From TIUS-1 sp964019505 (GTDB taxonomy: Bacteria; Bacillota_I; Bacilli_A; Mycoplasmatales; Mycoplasmataceae): DNA of 64,000 bases. The stretch lies in assembly GCF_964019505.1 (NCBI RefSeq), contig NZ_OZ026449.1:186001-250000 (forward strand), given 5' to 3'. Numbering within the stretch: the first letter of the stretch is position 1; each line of letters starts with the position of its first letter. Of the stretch, positions 9,606 through 20,806 are shown in pieces. A program made the translations under genes and the position numbers. The notes under the pieces were generated by a model. The model did not search any database, was not told the origin of the DNA, and worked only from the letters and a program-made list of their open reading frames with translations.

Positions 9606-10520
9606 ATGGCATTTTGAAACAAAACTAAATCACAAGATAATAAAAGAATTAACATTGATGAGTACTTCATTGAATGAACTAAAACAGATTCTGAAATTAC
9701 AATATATGACAACGCAATAATCAAAGTTATAAATGAAGCATATGAAAATATGTTGATTGAATTATATTCAATTCAAAGAAGTGAATTTATTAACAAACAA
9801 TTTAGTAAGTTAATAAAAATAATGGATATCAAAGAATCATTTATTACAGTTCCAGGTATTAGTCACTTTTTAAACATTAAAGAAGAGCTATACAAAATGT
9901 ATAGTCCTTTGCTTTCTGAATTAACTTTAATTGCATTAAAAAAATATGGATATCATTGTGCAAAAAAATTCTATGAAATAGTTGAAAGTAAATTTGAAGA
10001 GTTTGATACTAATGTGAGAATGATTCAAAGGTATATAGAAATAATAACTACTGAGTTAATTAATGGATATGAGAGTATCATTAAAAAATCAACCGTTTAT
10101 TCAAATGAATCAATTAATGAAACTGTAATAAATGAATTCCTAGACTTAGGTTTAAATGATTCATTTTATTTTTCAAGAATATTAAAAGAATCGACTGAAT
10201 TAACATTGTCTATGATTGGATATAAAGAGCAATACGGAACAGAACACACTTTCGTCCAAACAATTGGCATGGACCAAACATTTGATGACATAGATGAGTT
10301 CGTTGAAAAAACTCAAACACTTTATATGAACAATTCAATTGAATCAGCATTTAAGATCTTTGGATTAAATGCTGATTCAAATCCAACTGAGTTAAAACAA
10401 GCTTATAGAAAGCTTGCAAAACAATATCATCCTGATGTAAACAAACAACCTGATGCACACGTTGTAATGCAAAATATAAATATACACAAAGCAATACTTG
10501 ATGAGTATTTCGAAGATTAG
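9606..10520 (+). CDS. J-domain protein with helical N-terminal region, 304 aa
   Basis: The last 65 residues are a DnaJ J-domain: YRKLAKQYHPDVNK with the HPD tripeptide at 275-277. The preceding 230 residues are all-helical and unlike the G/F and zinc domains of DnaJ, so this is a specialised J protein that would stimulate DnaK on particular clients. With the J-domain at the C-terminus it is not the general chaperone DnaJ. It starts 6 bases after the ygjP-like stop and the next unknown gene follows after 12 bases, so the three are probably co-transcribed. Function beyond DnaK recruitment is unknown. Confidence 0.8.
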
Positions 10521-10532
10521 CCAAGGAGTAAT

Positions 10533-11345
10533 ATGGACTTAAAATTTGTTAGAAATAAAGACTTTTGAGAAAAAAGAATTTTTAAAATAATTAAAACTGA
10601 ATTGTTATACTTGCACGCTTCAGCTGAATCAAGACAATCATGACTTACAAGTTTTACATATGATGCCATTAACGTTTGAAGTAATTCAAGTTCAATATTA
10701 GAATTTGAATTGGATTTTACAAAAGTATATAAAAAATATTTAGAAAAGAAAAATGATAACTTTGAAAAAAGATTAGAGTTGGAAGACACATTTTCAAAAA
10801 TAATTTCAACTGCTGGTGTGTTTCGTGTTTTTTTAGATGAACTAGATAATTACTTTGAAAAATTAACATCTAATAATGAAGAAATAATTTTTGATATTTT
10901 AGCTTCACACTTGGTATTTATTCATCTACAAACTTCAACTTATTTTAAAACACTAGTCTTAAATCAAACTTTACCAACTGATACATTTAAAACATTGTCT
11001 TCATATTATAAAAAAGAAATGCCAAAACAAGATGTACCAGCAGGTGAATTGATTGATCTGATGTACGACATTTTAAATTGAACAGTTACACTTTATGGCG
11101 AACTATTAGAAGTTCAGTCATTTTCAAAATTGATTGACTATACTACTGATCAAATTTTACATTTCGCAAGAGATACTGGAACAATAATATATTTCTTCTT
11201 ATACTTCGCAGAAAGTATTTTAGATGAGTTCAATATTGGAGATGAAAGAATAGATGAACTATTAGAATATGAAAATGATAAGTGAAACGAAATAACTGAA
11301 TCTGAAAATATAGACAATATTAAGACACATTTATTAAATAACTAA
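10533..11345 (+). CDS. Conserved hypothetical helical protein, 270 aa
   Basis: I do not recognise this family. ATG 10533 follows AAGGAG. The protein is soluble and mostly alpha-helical, acidic towards the C-terminus, without signal peptide or membrane span. It is encoded directly after the J-domain protein and before typA; the shared spacing and strong ribosome site suggest it is expressed with the J protein and may act with it. TGA Trp codons at 10566, 10641, 10677, 11079 and 11283 show that it is under selection as a code-4 gene. Confidence 0.7.
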
Positions 11346-11378
11346 TATACAATTATTATTAATGACTTAGGAGCAAAC

Positions 11379-13199
11379 ATGAAAAAAATTATTAATATTG
11401 CCGTTATTGCCCACGTTGATGCTGGTAAATCAACACTGGTTGACGCATTCTTAAAACAATCAGGAATATTTAGAGATAACCAAGAAGTAAAAGAACAAGT
11501 AATGGACTCAAACGATCAAGAACGTGAAAGAGGAATTACAATCTATTCTAAAAACTGTGCTATCGAATATAAGGATTTCAAAATCAACATCGTCGATACA
11601 CCAGGCCATGCCGACTTTTCTTCAGAAGTAGAACGTATTATGAAAACTGTAGATACAGTTATCCTATTGGTTGACTCATCAGAAGGACCAATGCCACAAA
11701 CAAGATTTGTGCTTTCAAAAGCATTAGAACTTGGATTAAAACCAATTTTATTAATTAATAAAATTGACAAACCAGACCAACGCGCTATGGAAGTTGTAGA
11801 TGAAGTTCTAGAACTATTCATGGAACTTGATGCAAACAATGAACAATTAGAATTTACAACAATGTTTGGAATTGCTAAAAGAGGTATTGTTCAAGATTCA
11901 ATGGAAAATCCATCAAAAGATTTATCACCATTATTTGAACAAATAATTAAAGAAGTCGGGGCATACCCAGAATCAAAAGCAAAAGAAGATACTGCATTAC
12001 AAATATCATCACTAGGATATGATTCTTTTATCGGAAGACTTGGAATTGGAAGATTATTTCAAGGATCATTAAAAGAAGGTCAAACTGTAAGTGTTCTTAA
12101 AAATGATGGAACAGTTACAAGAGGTAAACTAAATAAATTATTCGTATATCAAGGTATGAGTAGAGTAGCTGTAGCCGAAGCGCAAGCTGGTGAAATCGTT
12201 GTTATTTCTGGAGTTGATAACTTAACTATTGGTGATGTTATTTGTGCACCAGATAAAATTGTTAAGATGCAACCAATCCTTGTTGAAGAACCAACAATGT
12301 CAATGAACTTTTTAGTTAACACTTCACCATTTGCTGGTAAAGTTGGAAAAATGCTAACTACAAGAAACATTAAAGAAAGACTAGACAAAGAACTTGAAGT
12401 AAACGTTGGACTACGTGTTGGATCACTTAGTGAATCATCAGCTGATGGATTTAAAGTTTATGGTAGAGGAGAACTTCACTTATCAGTTTTAATTGAAACA
12501 ATGAGACGTGAAGGTTTTGAATTAGGAATTTCTAGACCAGAGGTAGTTTTCCAAAAAGACGCTAAAGGTAATAAATTAGAACCTGTTGAAAGAGTTATCT
12601 TAGATGTACCATCAGAATACCAAGGTACAGTAATTAATAACTTGAACTTAAGAAAAGGATTAATGTTAGACATGGACTCAAATGGAGTACGTGACAAAAT
12701 TACTTTCGAAGTTCCTACACGTGGATTAATTGGATTCAAATCTGAATTTGTTAATGAGACTCGTGGTGAAGGAATAATGGTTAAATCATTTAAAGCATAT
12801 GAAGAATACAAAGGTAAAATTCCAGCAAGAAAAAATGGAGTTTTAGTTTCAATGACAGATGGTGTAACTTTACCATATGCTCTATCTAATCTAGAAGAAC
12901 GTGGAACTTTATTCTTAGGACCACAAACTCCAGTTTATGAAGGGATGATAGTTGGTCTGCATTCACGTGCAAATGACTTAAACGTTAACCCAACAACTGG
13001 TAAAAAATTGACTAATACACGTTCATCAGGAACTGATGAATCAACTAAGCTAACACCTGCTAGAAAATTCACTTTAGAAGAGGCTCTTGAGTTTATTGAA
13101 TGAGATGAATGAGTAGAGGTAACTCCTGTTGATGTTCGTTTAAGAAAACGTTGATTAAAAGAAAACGATAGAAAACAACATAAATACGATATGAAATAA
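11379..13199 (+). CDS. typA: Ribosome-associated GTPase TypA/BipA, 606 aa
   Basis: Translational GTPase of the EF-G/LepA superfamily that acts on ribosome assembly and stress translation. G1 is AHVDAGKST (residues 10-18), the switch I region RERGITI, G3 DTPGHADF, G4 NKIDKPDQR. Domains II, III and V follow, and the C-terminal TypA-specific region ends with DVRLRKRWLKENDRKQ. Length is normal. Ribosome site AGGAG. Two UGA Trp codons near 13101-13110 and one at 13153 lie in the conserved C-terminus; without code 4 the annotation would stop at residue 574. Confidence 0.97.
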
Positions 13200-13205
13200 T
13201 AAATT

Positions 13206-13246
13206 AAAAAAGTCATAACCACTAAAAATGGTAATGACTTTTTTTT
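13206..13246 (+). terminator. Terminator of typA
   Basis: Arms AAAAAAGTCAT and ATGACTTTTTT around a loop that contains a second small stem, followed by T residues; seven bases after the stop. Confidence 0.75.
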
Positions 13247-13291
13247 ATAATTTTTTAATATACAATACAAACTAACCTAAGGGGGATGACA

Positions 13292-14569
13292 ATGATTAAT
13301 CAACCTTTACAAAAAGAAAAGTACTCTAGCTTTACAACGTCAAGTTGTAAAAGTAATAAAACATTTAAGATCCTTTGAATAATTGCGTTGATTACATCAA
13401 TTATATTATTCGTTGTTGGAAGTATATGAGATCTGCCAATTGCTAAAGCGCTTGGTAATCTAAATGATAATGGGTTTATAAGTTGGTTGAGTATGTTTTG
13501 AGATAAACTAGCTTACACAATGACTGTTCCATTTATATTTGGAATTGCCGGAATAGTAATGGAGACATTAAATAAAAAATATGGAAAACAACAATCTAAA
13601 GGTCCAATTATTATTTCTACAATATATATTGTATTTATTGTGGCCTATGTTATATTGTTTGCGTTTGTGACAAAAGGTATGGCTGACCTTGATGTTGGAT
13701 TAGGAGCTGGTAGAGACTATTGATTTGGACTAGAACGAGTACATGTAATAGTTGTCATGTCTTTAGAAATCGGTATTGAAGTTGTAATGATGATTTGTGT
13801 AGTTTTATACATGAGATTAAGATTTTCAAAAAGAGAGGACCTACTAACTAGAAACTATTGAATCGATGGAATTAAAGCTGTTGCTGTATTTGGTATTGTT
13901 CAAGGATCATTAGACCCAACATTAAAAACATTTTGAGGTAGACCGTATTTTGTACACGTTGATTTTCAAAACGTACTAGAACAATTACCAAGTGATTGAG
14001 ATATATCAAGTTTTAATGATTCGTCAAATGCAGAATACTTAGAGTGATGAGAAATTAACGGATTCAATTCTGAATATTGAAAAGCGATGTTTAGTGGAGA
14101 ATATGGAGATACTCATTGAGATGATGTAGCTTTTCCATCTGGACATATGAGTTCGGCTTCAATGATTGGTTATACATTCTTATTATTGTTTATGAACGAA
14201 AAAAGAGGACAAACTATTACATGATGAAAATGATTAATATTTTCTATCTTTGTATTTAATGTGGGAGTAATGGGTGTGATGCAAATTATTTCAAGAACAC
14301 ATTATCTAACTGATTTAATGTTTACAACTACATTCTTATTATTGTTATTCAAACCAATTAATTATTTAGTAGATCATGTTACATACTTTGTTCTTTCATT
14401 GATTTGAAAAAAACAATCAACCAAACAAGAAGTTGATTATTTTGAAAACAAAAACACAACTATTATTTGTATTAAAATTGATGACATATATTGAACTGTG
14501 GCAAAAATAAGAACAAGTAGAATAGACAAATCAAACAAGTATAAAAGGTGAAGCAAAATAATTTCATAA
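13292..14569 (+). CDS. PAP2-family membrane phosphatase, 425 aa
   Basis: Integral membrane protein with six or more spans. It carries the three phosphatase motifs in order: KTFWGRP (C1), FPSGHMSSAS (C2, residues about 287-296) and SRTHYLTD (C3, with catalytic His and Asp). Such enzymes dephosphorylate phosphatidate, undecaprenyl or other lipid phosphates at the outer membrane face. The region between spans 4 and 5 is longer than in simple PAP2 proteins, and there is a basic cytoplasmic tail after the last span. Strong ribosome site GGGGG. Trp is encoded almost only by TGA. Confidence 0.88.
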
Positions 14570-14571
14570 GC

Positions 14572-14600
14572 AAAAAAGACCAATTAAGTTGGTCTTTTTA
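14572..14600 (+). terminator. Terminator of the PAP2 gene
   Basis: AAAAAGACCAA / TTGGTCTTTTT hairpin starting 2 bases after the stop codon. Confidence 0.8.
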
Positions 14601-14697
14601 AATTTTGTTTAAAGTTCAAAATAAAATCAGTTTCACTGTTTTTTATTTTTTTTGCACAAAAACTTTTCATGTGACGTTGTAGATAGTGGAGATAAAA

Positions 14698-15063
14698 ATG
14701 AAAAAATTAAAAACAATCATAATAAAAATTGAAGCCCACATCGATGACAAACATAAACTAGTACTAGATGAAAAAACAAGTAATCTAGAAGAAGTTCATA
14801 AAGAAGTAAATGAGTACTTTGTTGATAGAAGCATCTCAAACAACGAACAAGACAACGAAGTTAAAAAAAGATATAATAAATCCATAGACGATGCTGAAAA
14901 GGAATTGTTAACGGAGATTAAAATGCCAATTTTTACAAAAGTGTGTGAAGAAATGCTCAAAGTCACTGAAATTGAACTTAAAGAAACTAACTCAAAACTT
15001 TTAGCGACAGAATTAAGATTAAACGAATTAGAAAAAATCTTAAAAGCCAACGGCCTAATATAG
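14698..15063 (+). CDS. Hypothetical coiled-coil protein, 121 aa
   Basis: ATG 14698 is preceded by GGAGATAAAA; a GTG twelve bases earlier is in frame but would use the ribosome site as coding sequence. The protein is very charged, with helical stretches at 22-75 and 85-120 that look like coiled coils, and no signal peptide. No family recognised. It is monocistronic, between the PAP2 terminator and a terminator at 15117. Confidence 0.6.
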   Translation: MKKLKTIIIKIEAHIDDKHKLVLDEKTSNLEEVHKEVNEYFVDRSISNNEQDNEVKKRYNKSIDDAEKELLTEIKMPIFTKVCEEMLKVTEIELKETNSKLLATELRLNELEKILKANGLI

Positions 15064-15116
15064 GTCTTAAAAATATTAAAGGACTATGAATTAAAATTTA
15101 TAGATCCCAAACACTT

Positions 15117-15156
15117 AAACCCACAAATTTATTAAATAATTTGGTGGGTTTTTTAT
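15117..15156. terminator. Terminator hairpin
   Basis: Arms AAACCCACAAATT and AATTTGGTGGGTTT with a G-T mismatch, followed by T6. It lies 54 bases after the stop of the coiled-coil gene. Confidence 0.65.
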
Positions 15157-15261
15157 TATTGCATTTTGAACTGCGGCAGTAACATCACCACCTACATTAT
15201 TGTTGTTCATCTTATTTTTTAAATTATTACAAATATTAAATAAAAAATGTAATATAAAAAA

Positions 15262-16062
15262 ATGAAGATAATTAAAAATACAACAATTTCATTTCTTATA
15301 CTATTTCTTATACTATTTTCATCAATTCAAATTATTTCATGCAAAAGTAAAGATGATGACCCACCACAACTTGAAGATTTTGTAAAAATTGCTCATGCTG
15401 GTGGAGAAATAGATGACATAAAGTATACAAACTCACTTGAGGCATTAGAAAATTCGTATAACATGGGATTTAGATTCTTTGAATTAGACATAAGGTTAAC
15501 GAGTGATAAAAAATTTGTGGCAGTGCATGATTGAAATAAGTGACAAAATATGACAAATTTTAGTGGGGAAGTAAATGATGAAAACCCTCCAACATTAGAA
15601 GTTTTTGAATCTTATAAATTATTTGAGAAGTACACCGCTTTAACAATGGAATGAATAAACATTTGATTTGGTGATCATAACGATGCAATTTTAGTTACGG
15701 ATAAAAATCAAGAATTAAATAAATTTAGTGATGAATTTTTGTTTAACGACAGACTGTTGATGGAAGCATTAAATGAAGAAACAATTGATAATTCAAAAGA
15801 TTCTAGTAAATTAATGGTTAATTACAACGGAGTACTAAGAAGCAAAAGCGATCAAATTAGTTTTTTGAATAGTAAAAAAATGAAATATGTTGTTACTGGA
15901 ATACCGGAAAACAACACTCATAAAAAGTCTTTAAAAAAATTAATTAAAAATGGCGCATTTGTATTTATGTACTTTTTAGACAAAGACGGAGATATAAGCA
16001 AACAAATTGCAGAAAATAGGAGTTACTATAATGGTGCGTATGTTGATTATTATCGTATATAG
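15262..16062 (+). CDS. Lipoprotein related to glycerophosphodiester phosphodiesterase, 266 aa
   Basis: Residues 1-27 are a lipoprotein signal ending IQIISC, with the lipobox Cys followed by a charged KSKDDD spacer, so it is anchored on the outer face. The mature part begins like a GDPD TIM barrel: IAHAGGEID, then TNSLEAL, then FFELDIRLTSDKKFVAVHD, equivalent to the HRG, ENT and E-x-D...HD metal and catalytic segments. The canonical HRG Arg is replaced by Ala (HAGG), so activity or substrate may differ. The ribosome site is weak. It probably hydrolyses phosphodiesters or sugar-phosphate polymers outside the cell, or is a binding relic. Confidence 0.65.
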
Positions 16063-16134
16063 ACCCGTAATTTTAAAAACAAATAGAAATATTTGTTTTT
16101 ATTTTATTAAAAATGTTTAGTTTCCAGGCGATAT

Positions 16135-16162
16135 TTGACAAAAAAAAAAAAAAATATAAAAT
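16135..16162 (+). promoter_or_regulatory. Promoter with poly(A) spacer before the surface operon
   Basis: Consensus -35 TTGACA (16135-16140), 14 A residues, then TATAAAAT giving TAAAAT as -10 with a 16-base spacer. A homopolymer between -35 and -10 changes promoter strength when it slips. This layout is known from the vlp genes of Mycoplasma hyorhinis. It lies 74 bases before the first gene of the surface operon. Confidence 0.65.
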
Positions 16163-16235
16163 ATTTTTAATAGTTATATTTTCAAAAGATATTAAATTGT
16201 CTTTTGAAAATTTTTGTTTATGTCAGGGAAAAAAT

Positions 16236-17411
16236 ATGAAAAAGATTTACGCCATATTAGCAATTGTACCTAGTATCACTTTAAGTACAGCAATAATTGT
16301 TGACAATGTTTTCAAATATGAAAATTCATACAACTTAAACTACATTATTGATAAAGATAAATTATTTGATGGCATTGATTTGAAAATGTCAAGAATGAAA
16401 TCATATGATGATGGATATGGAAACTCAATATTGTCGATGGTACAAGAAGGAATATTTAATAATTTTAATTTTATAAATATTGATGATTTAGAAATCAAAA
16501 TATATTATGGTGATTATGAAAAAAACAATAATTTTGAATTTAAGTTCAACGACACAAACAATGCTGAAGAAACAGTATTGTGGTTTAGTGTAGAGATACT
16601 TCCGAGCATAAAAAGTTCTTATAGCGGTAGGGTCATTTTTAATTATGACTTTAGGCCAAAGCTTTCATTGGTAGAAAAAATTTGAATAAGTGATAATTAT
16701 GATTCAATAAACAAATTTTCTTCACTAACATCAGCAATTAATGAAGTCTTTAAATCAAATACGTTAATTAATGAAATGAACAGACAACTAACTAACAATG
16801 GTATTGAAAATGACATTAACTATTTTGATAAAAAGTGATTTAGTCAAACGGAAGATAAATACATTGAACAAAATGGTGACTATTCAAAAAGTGACTACAA
16901 CAATATAAATAACTCTATAGTTTTTAGAAAAGAATTATTTGATCTTTTGCCAAAAACTACAAGAGCAGGATTTTTCAATTTAGATACTGACACTAATTTT
17001 TATATTAGCAAATTTGAAAAAGTGAATTCAAAATGATTTATAAATAATGGTTTTGACTATTCTAATTTTGAATTAAAAAGTTTATTTAATCCGAACACGT
17101 TAGTATGAGAAATAAAACCATACCTTGTCGAATTTTTTAGAAGCAAACTCATTAAGTCAATGGGGGCACTGGGCATTGAAATAGATAATAAAACAAACAT
17201 TGATTTAAAAATTAAACAGAGTTATTCTTCTTTGATGCCGTTAGAAGACAATGATAACCTTTCGAGTCTAAGTACAACAGGCGGTGGAAAAATAATATCA
17301 GCATGAATAGAAATTTGACTTATTGATGATATGAGGGTTTCTTTGGACCAAAAATCAATAAATGACGGACCAGGATTTCATTTAGACATTGGAGAAATAA
17401 GCAATGAATAA
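16236..17411 (+). CDS. Exported or membrane-anchored protein of unknown function, 391 aa
   Basis: ATG 16236 is chosen because the N-terminus MKKIYAILAIVPSITLSTA is a signal peptide or anchor; the open frame extends to an ATG at 16113, but that extension runs through the promoter poly(A) tract (five Lys). The mature part is Asn-, Asp- and Ser-rich with no recognised domain. Its stop overlaps the start of the next gene by 8 bases, so it is translated with the GH123-like lipoprotein. Surface location and co-expression suggest a binding partner or accessory protein; this is inference. Confidence 0.65.
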
Positions 17412-19659
17412 CCTCAAAAGTGTTTTAATATTGGCTTCAATATTGTGCGTATTCTGCTTTTCGTTTTTTATCACATCGTGTGCAAGGTTTCTTGATTATG
17501 GAGTCGGTAACATTGGGTCAAATATCCCAAAAGATCTAAAAGATGACTTTTTATTTCAAGATGGTTGCTCTAGCACAACCAAAACCACTAACTTCGAAAA
17601 AGATGAAAATTTGGCTGGGTTTTTAGGGGAATCATTATTTCACTATTCCTCATACGTCGACACCAACAATGGAAAATCATTTTTTGGTAATAAAAGCAAT
17701 GCACTGAAATGTGACGGTAATACATTTGTTAAATCTGTTTGAAAAGGTCAAACGATTAACTTGCAATTTGTCTTGATGAATAAGGATATATCAAACAAAA
17801 TTAAAAATTTAAAAGTTACCTTATCAGGTGATGAATTCAAACTATCAAATAACGATAGTCTTAAAGACGATAAAAATATTGTAGGTTGAGCAAAATTTAA
17901 TAAATTCATAAAAACACCTAAACCAGCAAATTCAAATTCAAAACATCTATATGATCAAACTTTGTATGTGCCAGACGCCGTTGGAATAACAGAACTAGAT
18001 GAGATGAAATATGATGTTCAACCAATATACATTTCAATGAAAGTTGGGCACAAGGTTAATCCTGGATTAAAAAAAATGAAACTAAAAGTTTCATATGAAA
18101 TTAATGAAAAAAAGTTAAATTTTGATAGAGAATTTAAAGTGAAGATTTCTGATAGGGATTTGATAATGAATGATCCAAATGAAAAGGAATCAGATAAATT
18201 TGGATTCACAGCTCAAACATTCCCTGCAGATAGTCTTAGTTATTGATATGATGATAGTTCACTATTTTATCAAACCCCAATCGACAGGGGTCCTGACGAT
18301 GCACATAGAGCAGCATACGTAAGAGATGATATGGCTAAAAATTATCTAAGACAATTTTTGCAACCACTAAAAGATTCGAATGCTTCTTTTGCATTTGCCC
18401 CGGGTTATCACAAACAAATAATTCAATGAACTGCAAATTTTAAAAATGACTTATCTATATCAGAGATTGAAAATCTTATTTCAGAACAATCATTTGAAAG
18501 CATAATGAGTTCATATGAAAATGACATTGAGTTTAATTTTTTATTTAATTCAATGGCAGAATATTTAGATATTTTAACAGAGGTTGGATTGCCGGCACTT
18601 GATATCAGTTTATTTGAAAATGGTAAATTTTCTAGCTGAGTTGTTCCAAAAGATAGTGTTGATGGAAAGGGTCCACAAGTTGATTGAACCGCAAAAATAA
18701 TAAACAGTAACAGTGGTAAACCAGAATCTGATTTTGATATGTATATCAAAAAAATAATTACTCCACTTTTAAAGAGTCTAATCGATATGATGCACAATGG
18801 TTATAAAGAAAAAAGATTCATTTTAGAAAATGGGAATAAAATTAGAATTTTACTTAACACTGATGAACTTAATGAAAAATCAATGGATGCAGTTCAAGAA
18901 GTAATCGACGATGTAAATGACTATGGAAAAAATAAGTACTCAGACTTTACTCCAATTGGTATGAATTCATTTGTTGGATGAAGATCATCAATTGATCTTG
19001 GGAATGAAAACTATTTGAATAATAATTTTATTAATTCATATGATCAATTTGTTTTCCATACAAGAGAAATAAATAGCGCCGTTGACAACACGACATGAAA
19101 AAAACTTGAGAATTCAATAACAAAAAGAAAAAATAATAATAAATCCACAATGTTTTATTCTACTTATGGTGATTATCCAGGTTCATATATGGCAAGTGAT
19201 ATTAGCGAAAGTTTATGAAATGTTTTATTTGGTAGAAAACTAAACTTAAATGGTTTTTTAAGATGGGCATATGATAAAACTTATGATGATTATTTTATGA
19301 CTGAAGATTTTAACTCAATAGAAACAGGTGATGAAGTTAGGGAACCTGGCCAATCATTTTTGATATATGGCGGAGATAATCAAAACGGTGTTCACTATAG
19401 TGTAAGGATGTTGGCAATGATTGAAGCTGTTCAAAATGTCTATAAATTCAACGCACTTCAGAAATCTGAGAAAGACAAAAAAATGATAAATCAGGCAATG
19501 AATAATATCGGAATCACACAATACGCACACAATAACAATTCATATAAATGAAATGTTGGTGAAAATTGAAAGTTCCTATACATGACTCCAAATGTAGGCT
19601 ACAAAAAACCAGTGGCAATGCAAGTATTCGAATTTATGAAAACATTGGAGAAATATTAA
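17404..19659 (+). CDS. Lipoprotein with GH123/DUF4091-like C-terminal domain, 751 aa
   Basis: The signal peptide ends FFITSCARF with lipobox Cys26, so the protein is attached to the outer membrane face. Residues about 60-280 form a beta-rich N-terminal region. The C-terminal part has features I associate with DUF4091 and GH123 enzymes: GWRSSIDLGNENY, then GFLRWAYDKTYDDY, then a PGQSFLIYGG block and a helix VRMLAMIEAVQNVY. GH123 enzymes are beta-N-acetylgalactosaminidases. The catalytic Asp-Glu pair cannot be assigned with certainty. It overlaps the upstream gene by 8 bases and the downstream membrane gene starts 2 bases after its stop. Confidence 0.55.
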
Positions 19660-19661
19660 TT

Positions 19662-20672
19662 ATGAGTTTTATTGTAGTGTTGAAACTTTCGGTTATTTTA
19701 CTTGCGTTTATGACTTCGTATTTTATTATTGACATGTGTTTTGACCTTAAATACATTAATAAAAATAAGGATAAAATAAAAATCACAAACAAGTGATGAA
19801 TAAAATTTACATATTTTATAACTGTTATATTCATATTGTTAACTCTAATTATTTTTGAAATTCTATTGTACAACCGCGTATTTATTTTACCTAGATTGTG
19901 AGACTTAGAAGAACTATGTATATGAATATACTGGCTAACTTTCACAGCAATAATTGTATGTGAAAGTTTAAGATGATATAAATTTAAGGTTTATAGAAAT
20001 GTTTATTTAATCTTACAAGCAGAAAATAAAATAGAAATTAATCAACTCGTATATAAAAGTGAAGATATAGAGCAAGACGAACAATCAGTATATATTATTG
20101 ATAAAAAAATTAGGTTTTTGATTAAAGGTAAAAAAAATAATAGATTTGATCCATACATGATTTCAATGTATGTTGTTAATACATTATTAATTATATTGTT
20201 AACAACGTTATTGTTTGGAGGTATATTTTTCAAAAATCATATTTGAGATTTTTATAATTACGATTTTATTTCATCTAAAACATCATTTAACCCAGGTTCA
20301 ATTTCGAACATACTTTTATGAATTTTGATAAGTATTATGATTATTAACATTGCCCTTATTTCATATGTTTATATCAAAAGAAATAAACTGTATAAATACA
20401 AAATAAGATTAATTGAAATGGCGCTGCCAATAATCATCAACATGATATGCATAGTAATGTTGGTTTCATGTTTTATTGCAATGATTGAATATATAAAATA
20501 TAACAATAATGATAATTATTCAATTGGGTTTAATCTAAGTAATTTAATCACTTGGTTAGATAAAGATTTTACAAGAGGATATGGAGCAATATTTATATGT
20601 ATAAATATTGGCTATATTTATAATTACATACTTTTATATAACAATAATCAAGTCAAAGAAATTTCTTGATAA
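19662..20672 (+). CDS. Multispan membrane protein, 336 aa
   Basis: Six hydrophobic spans are visible (about residues 5-27, 47-70, 84-103, 168-192, 215-242 and 250-280) plus a C-terminal one, with a soluble basic loop at 105-165. No family recognised. It begins 2 bases after the lipoprotein stop, the third gene of the operon behind the poly(A) promoter. The final codon is TGA (Trp) followed by TAA. It could be a permease for products of the surface glycosidase, but no transporter motif is evident. Confidence 0.65.
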
Positions 20673-20696
20673 ATATTTATAATGTATTTAAAAACA

Positions 20697-20717
20697 AAAC
20701 TACCTCGGTAGTTTTTA
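20697..20717 (+). terminator. Terminator of the surface operon
   Basis: AAAACTACC / GGTAGTTTTT with a tetraloop-like TC centre, followed by T residues. Confidence 0.75.
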
Positions 20718-20772
20718 TTATTTAAAAGTTAAATTTTATTGAGTTAGTTGAATACTTTTTATTTGTAGTTGT

Positions 20773-20778
20773 TATAAT
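20773..20778 (+). promoter_or_regulatory. -10 box of pgk
   Basis: TATAAT 29 bases before the pgk ATG, with TTGAAT at 20748-20753 as a distant -35 (19-base spacing). A strong ribosome site AAGGAG follows. Confidence 0.6.
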
Positions 20779-20806
20779 TAGTACATTAAACAAGGAGTTA
20801 TTAAAC

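Noticed and set aside
14686..14697. GTG start four codons before the coiled-coil gene
   Set aside because: The GTGGAG is better explained as the ribosome site of the ATG at 14698.
15115..15210. 31-codon minus-strand frame (starts MNNNNVGGDVTAAVQNAI)
   Set aside because: It ends inside a terminator hairpin, has no ribosome site and is too short; possibly a remnant of a lipoprotein gene but not supportable.
16113..16235. Upstream extension of the surface-operon gene to ATG 16113
   Set aside because: The extension is the promoter itself, including TTGACA and the A14 tract; the product would lose its N-terminal signal peptide.
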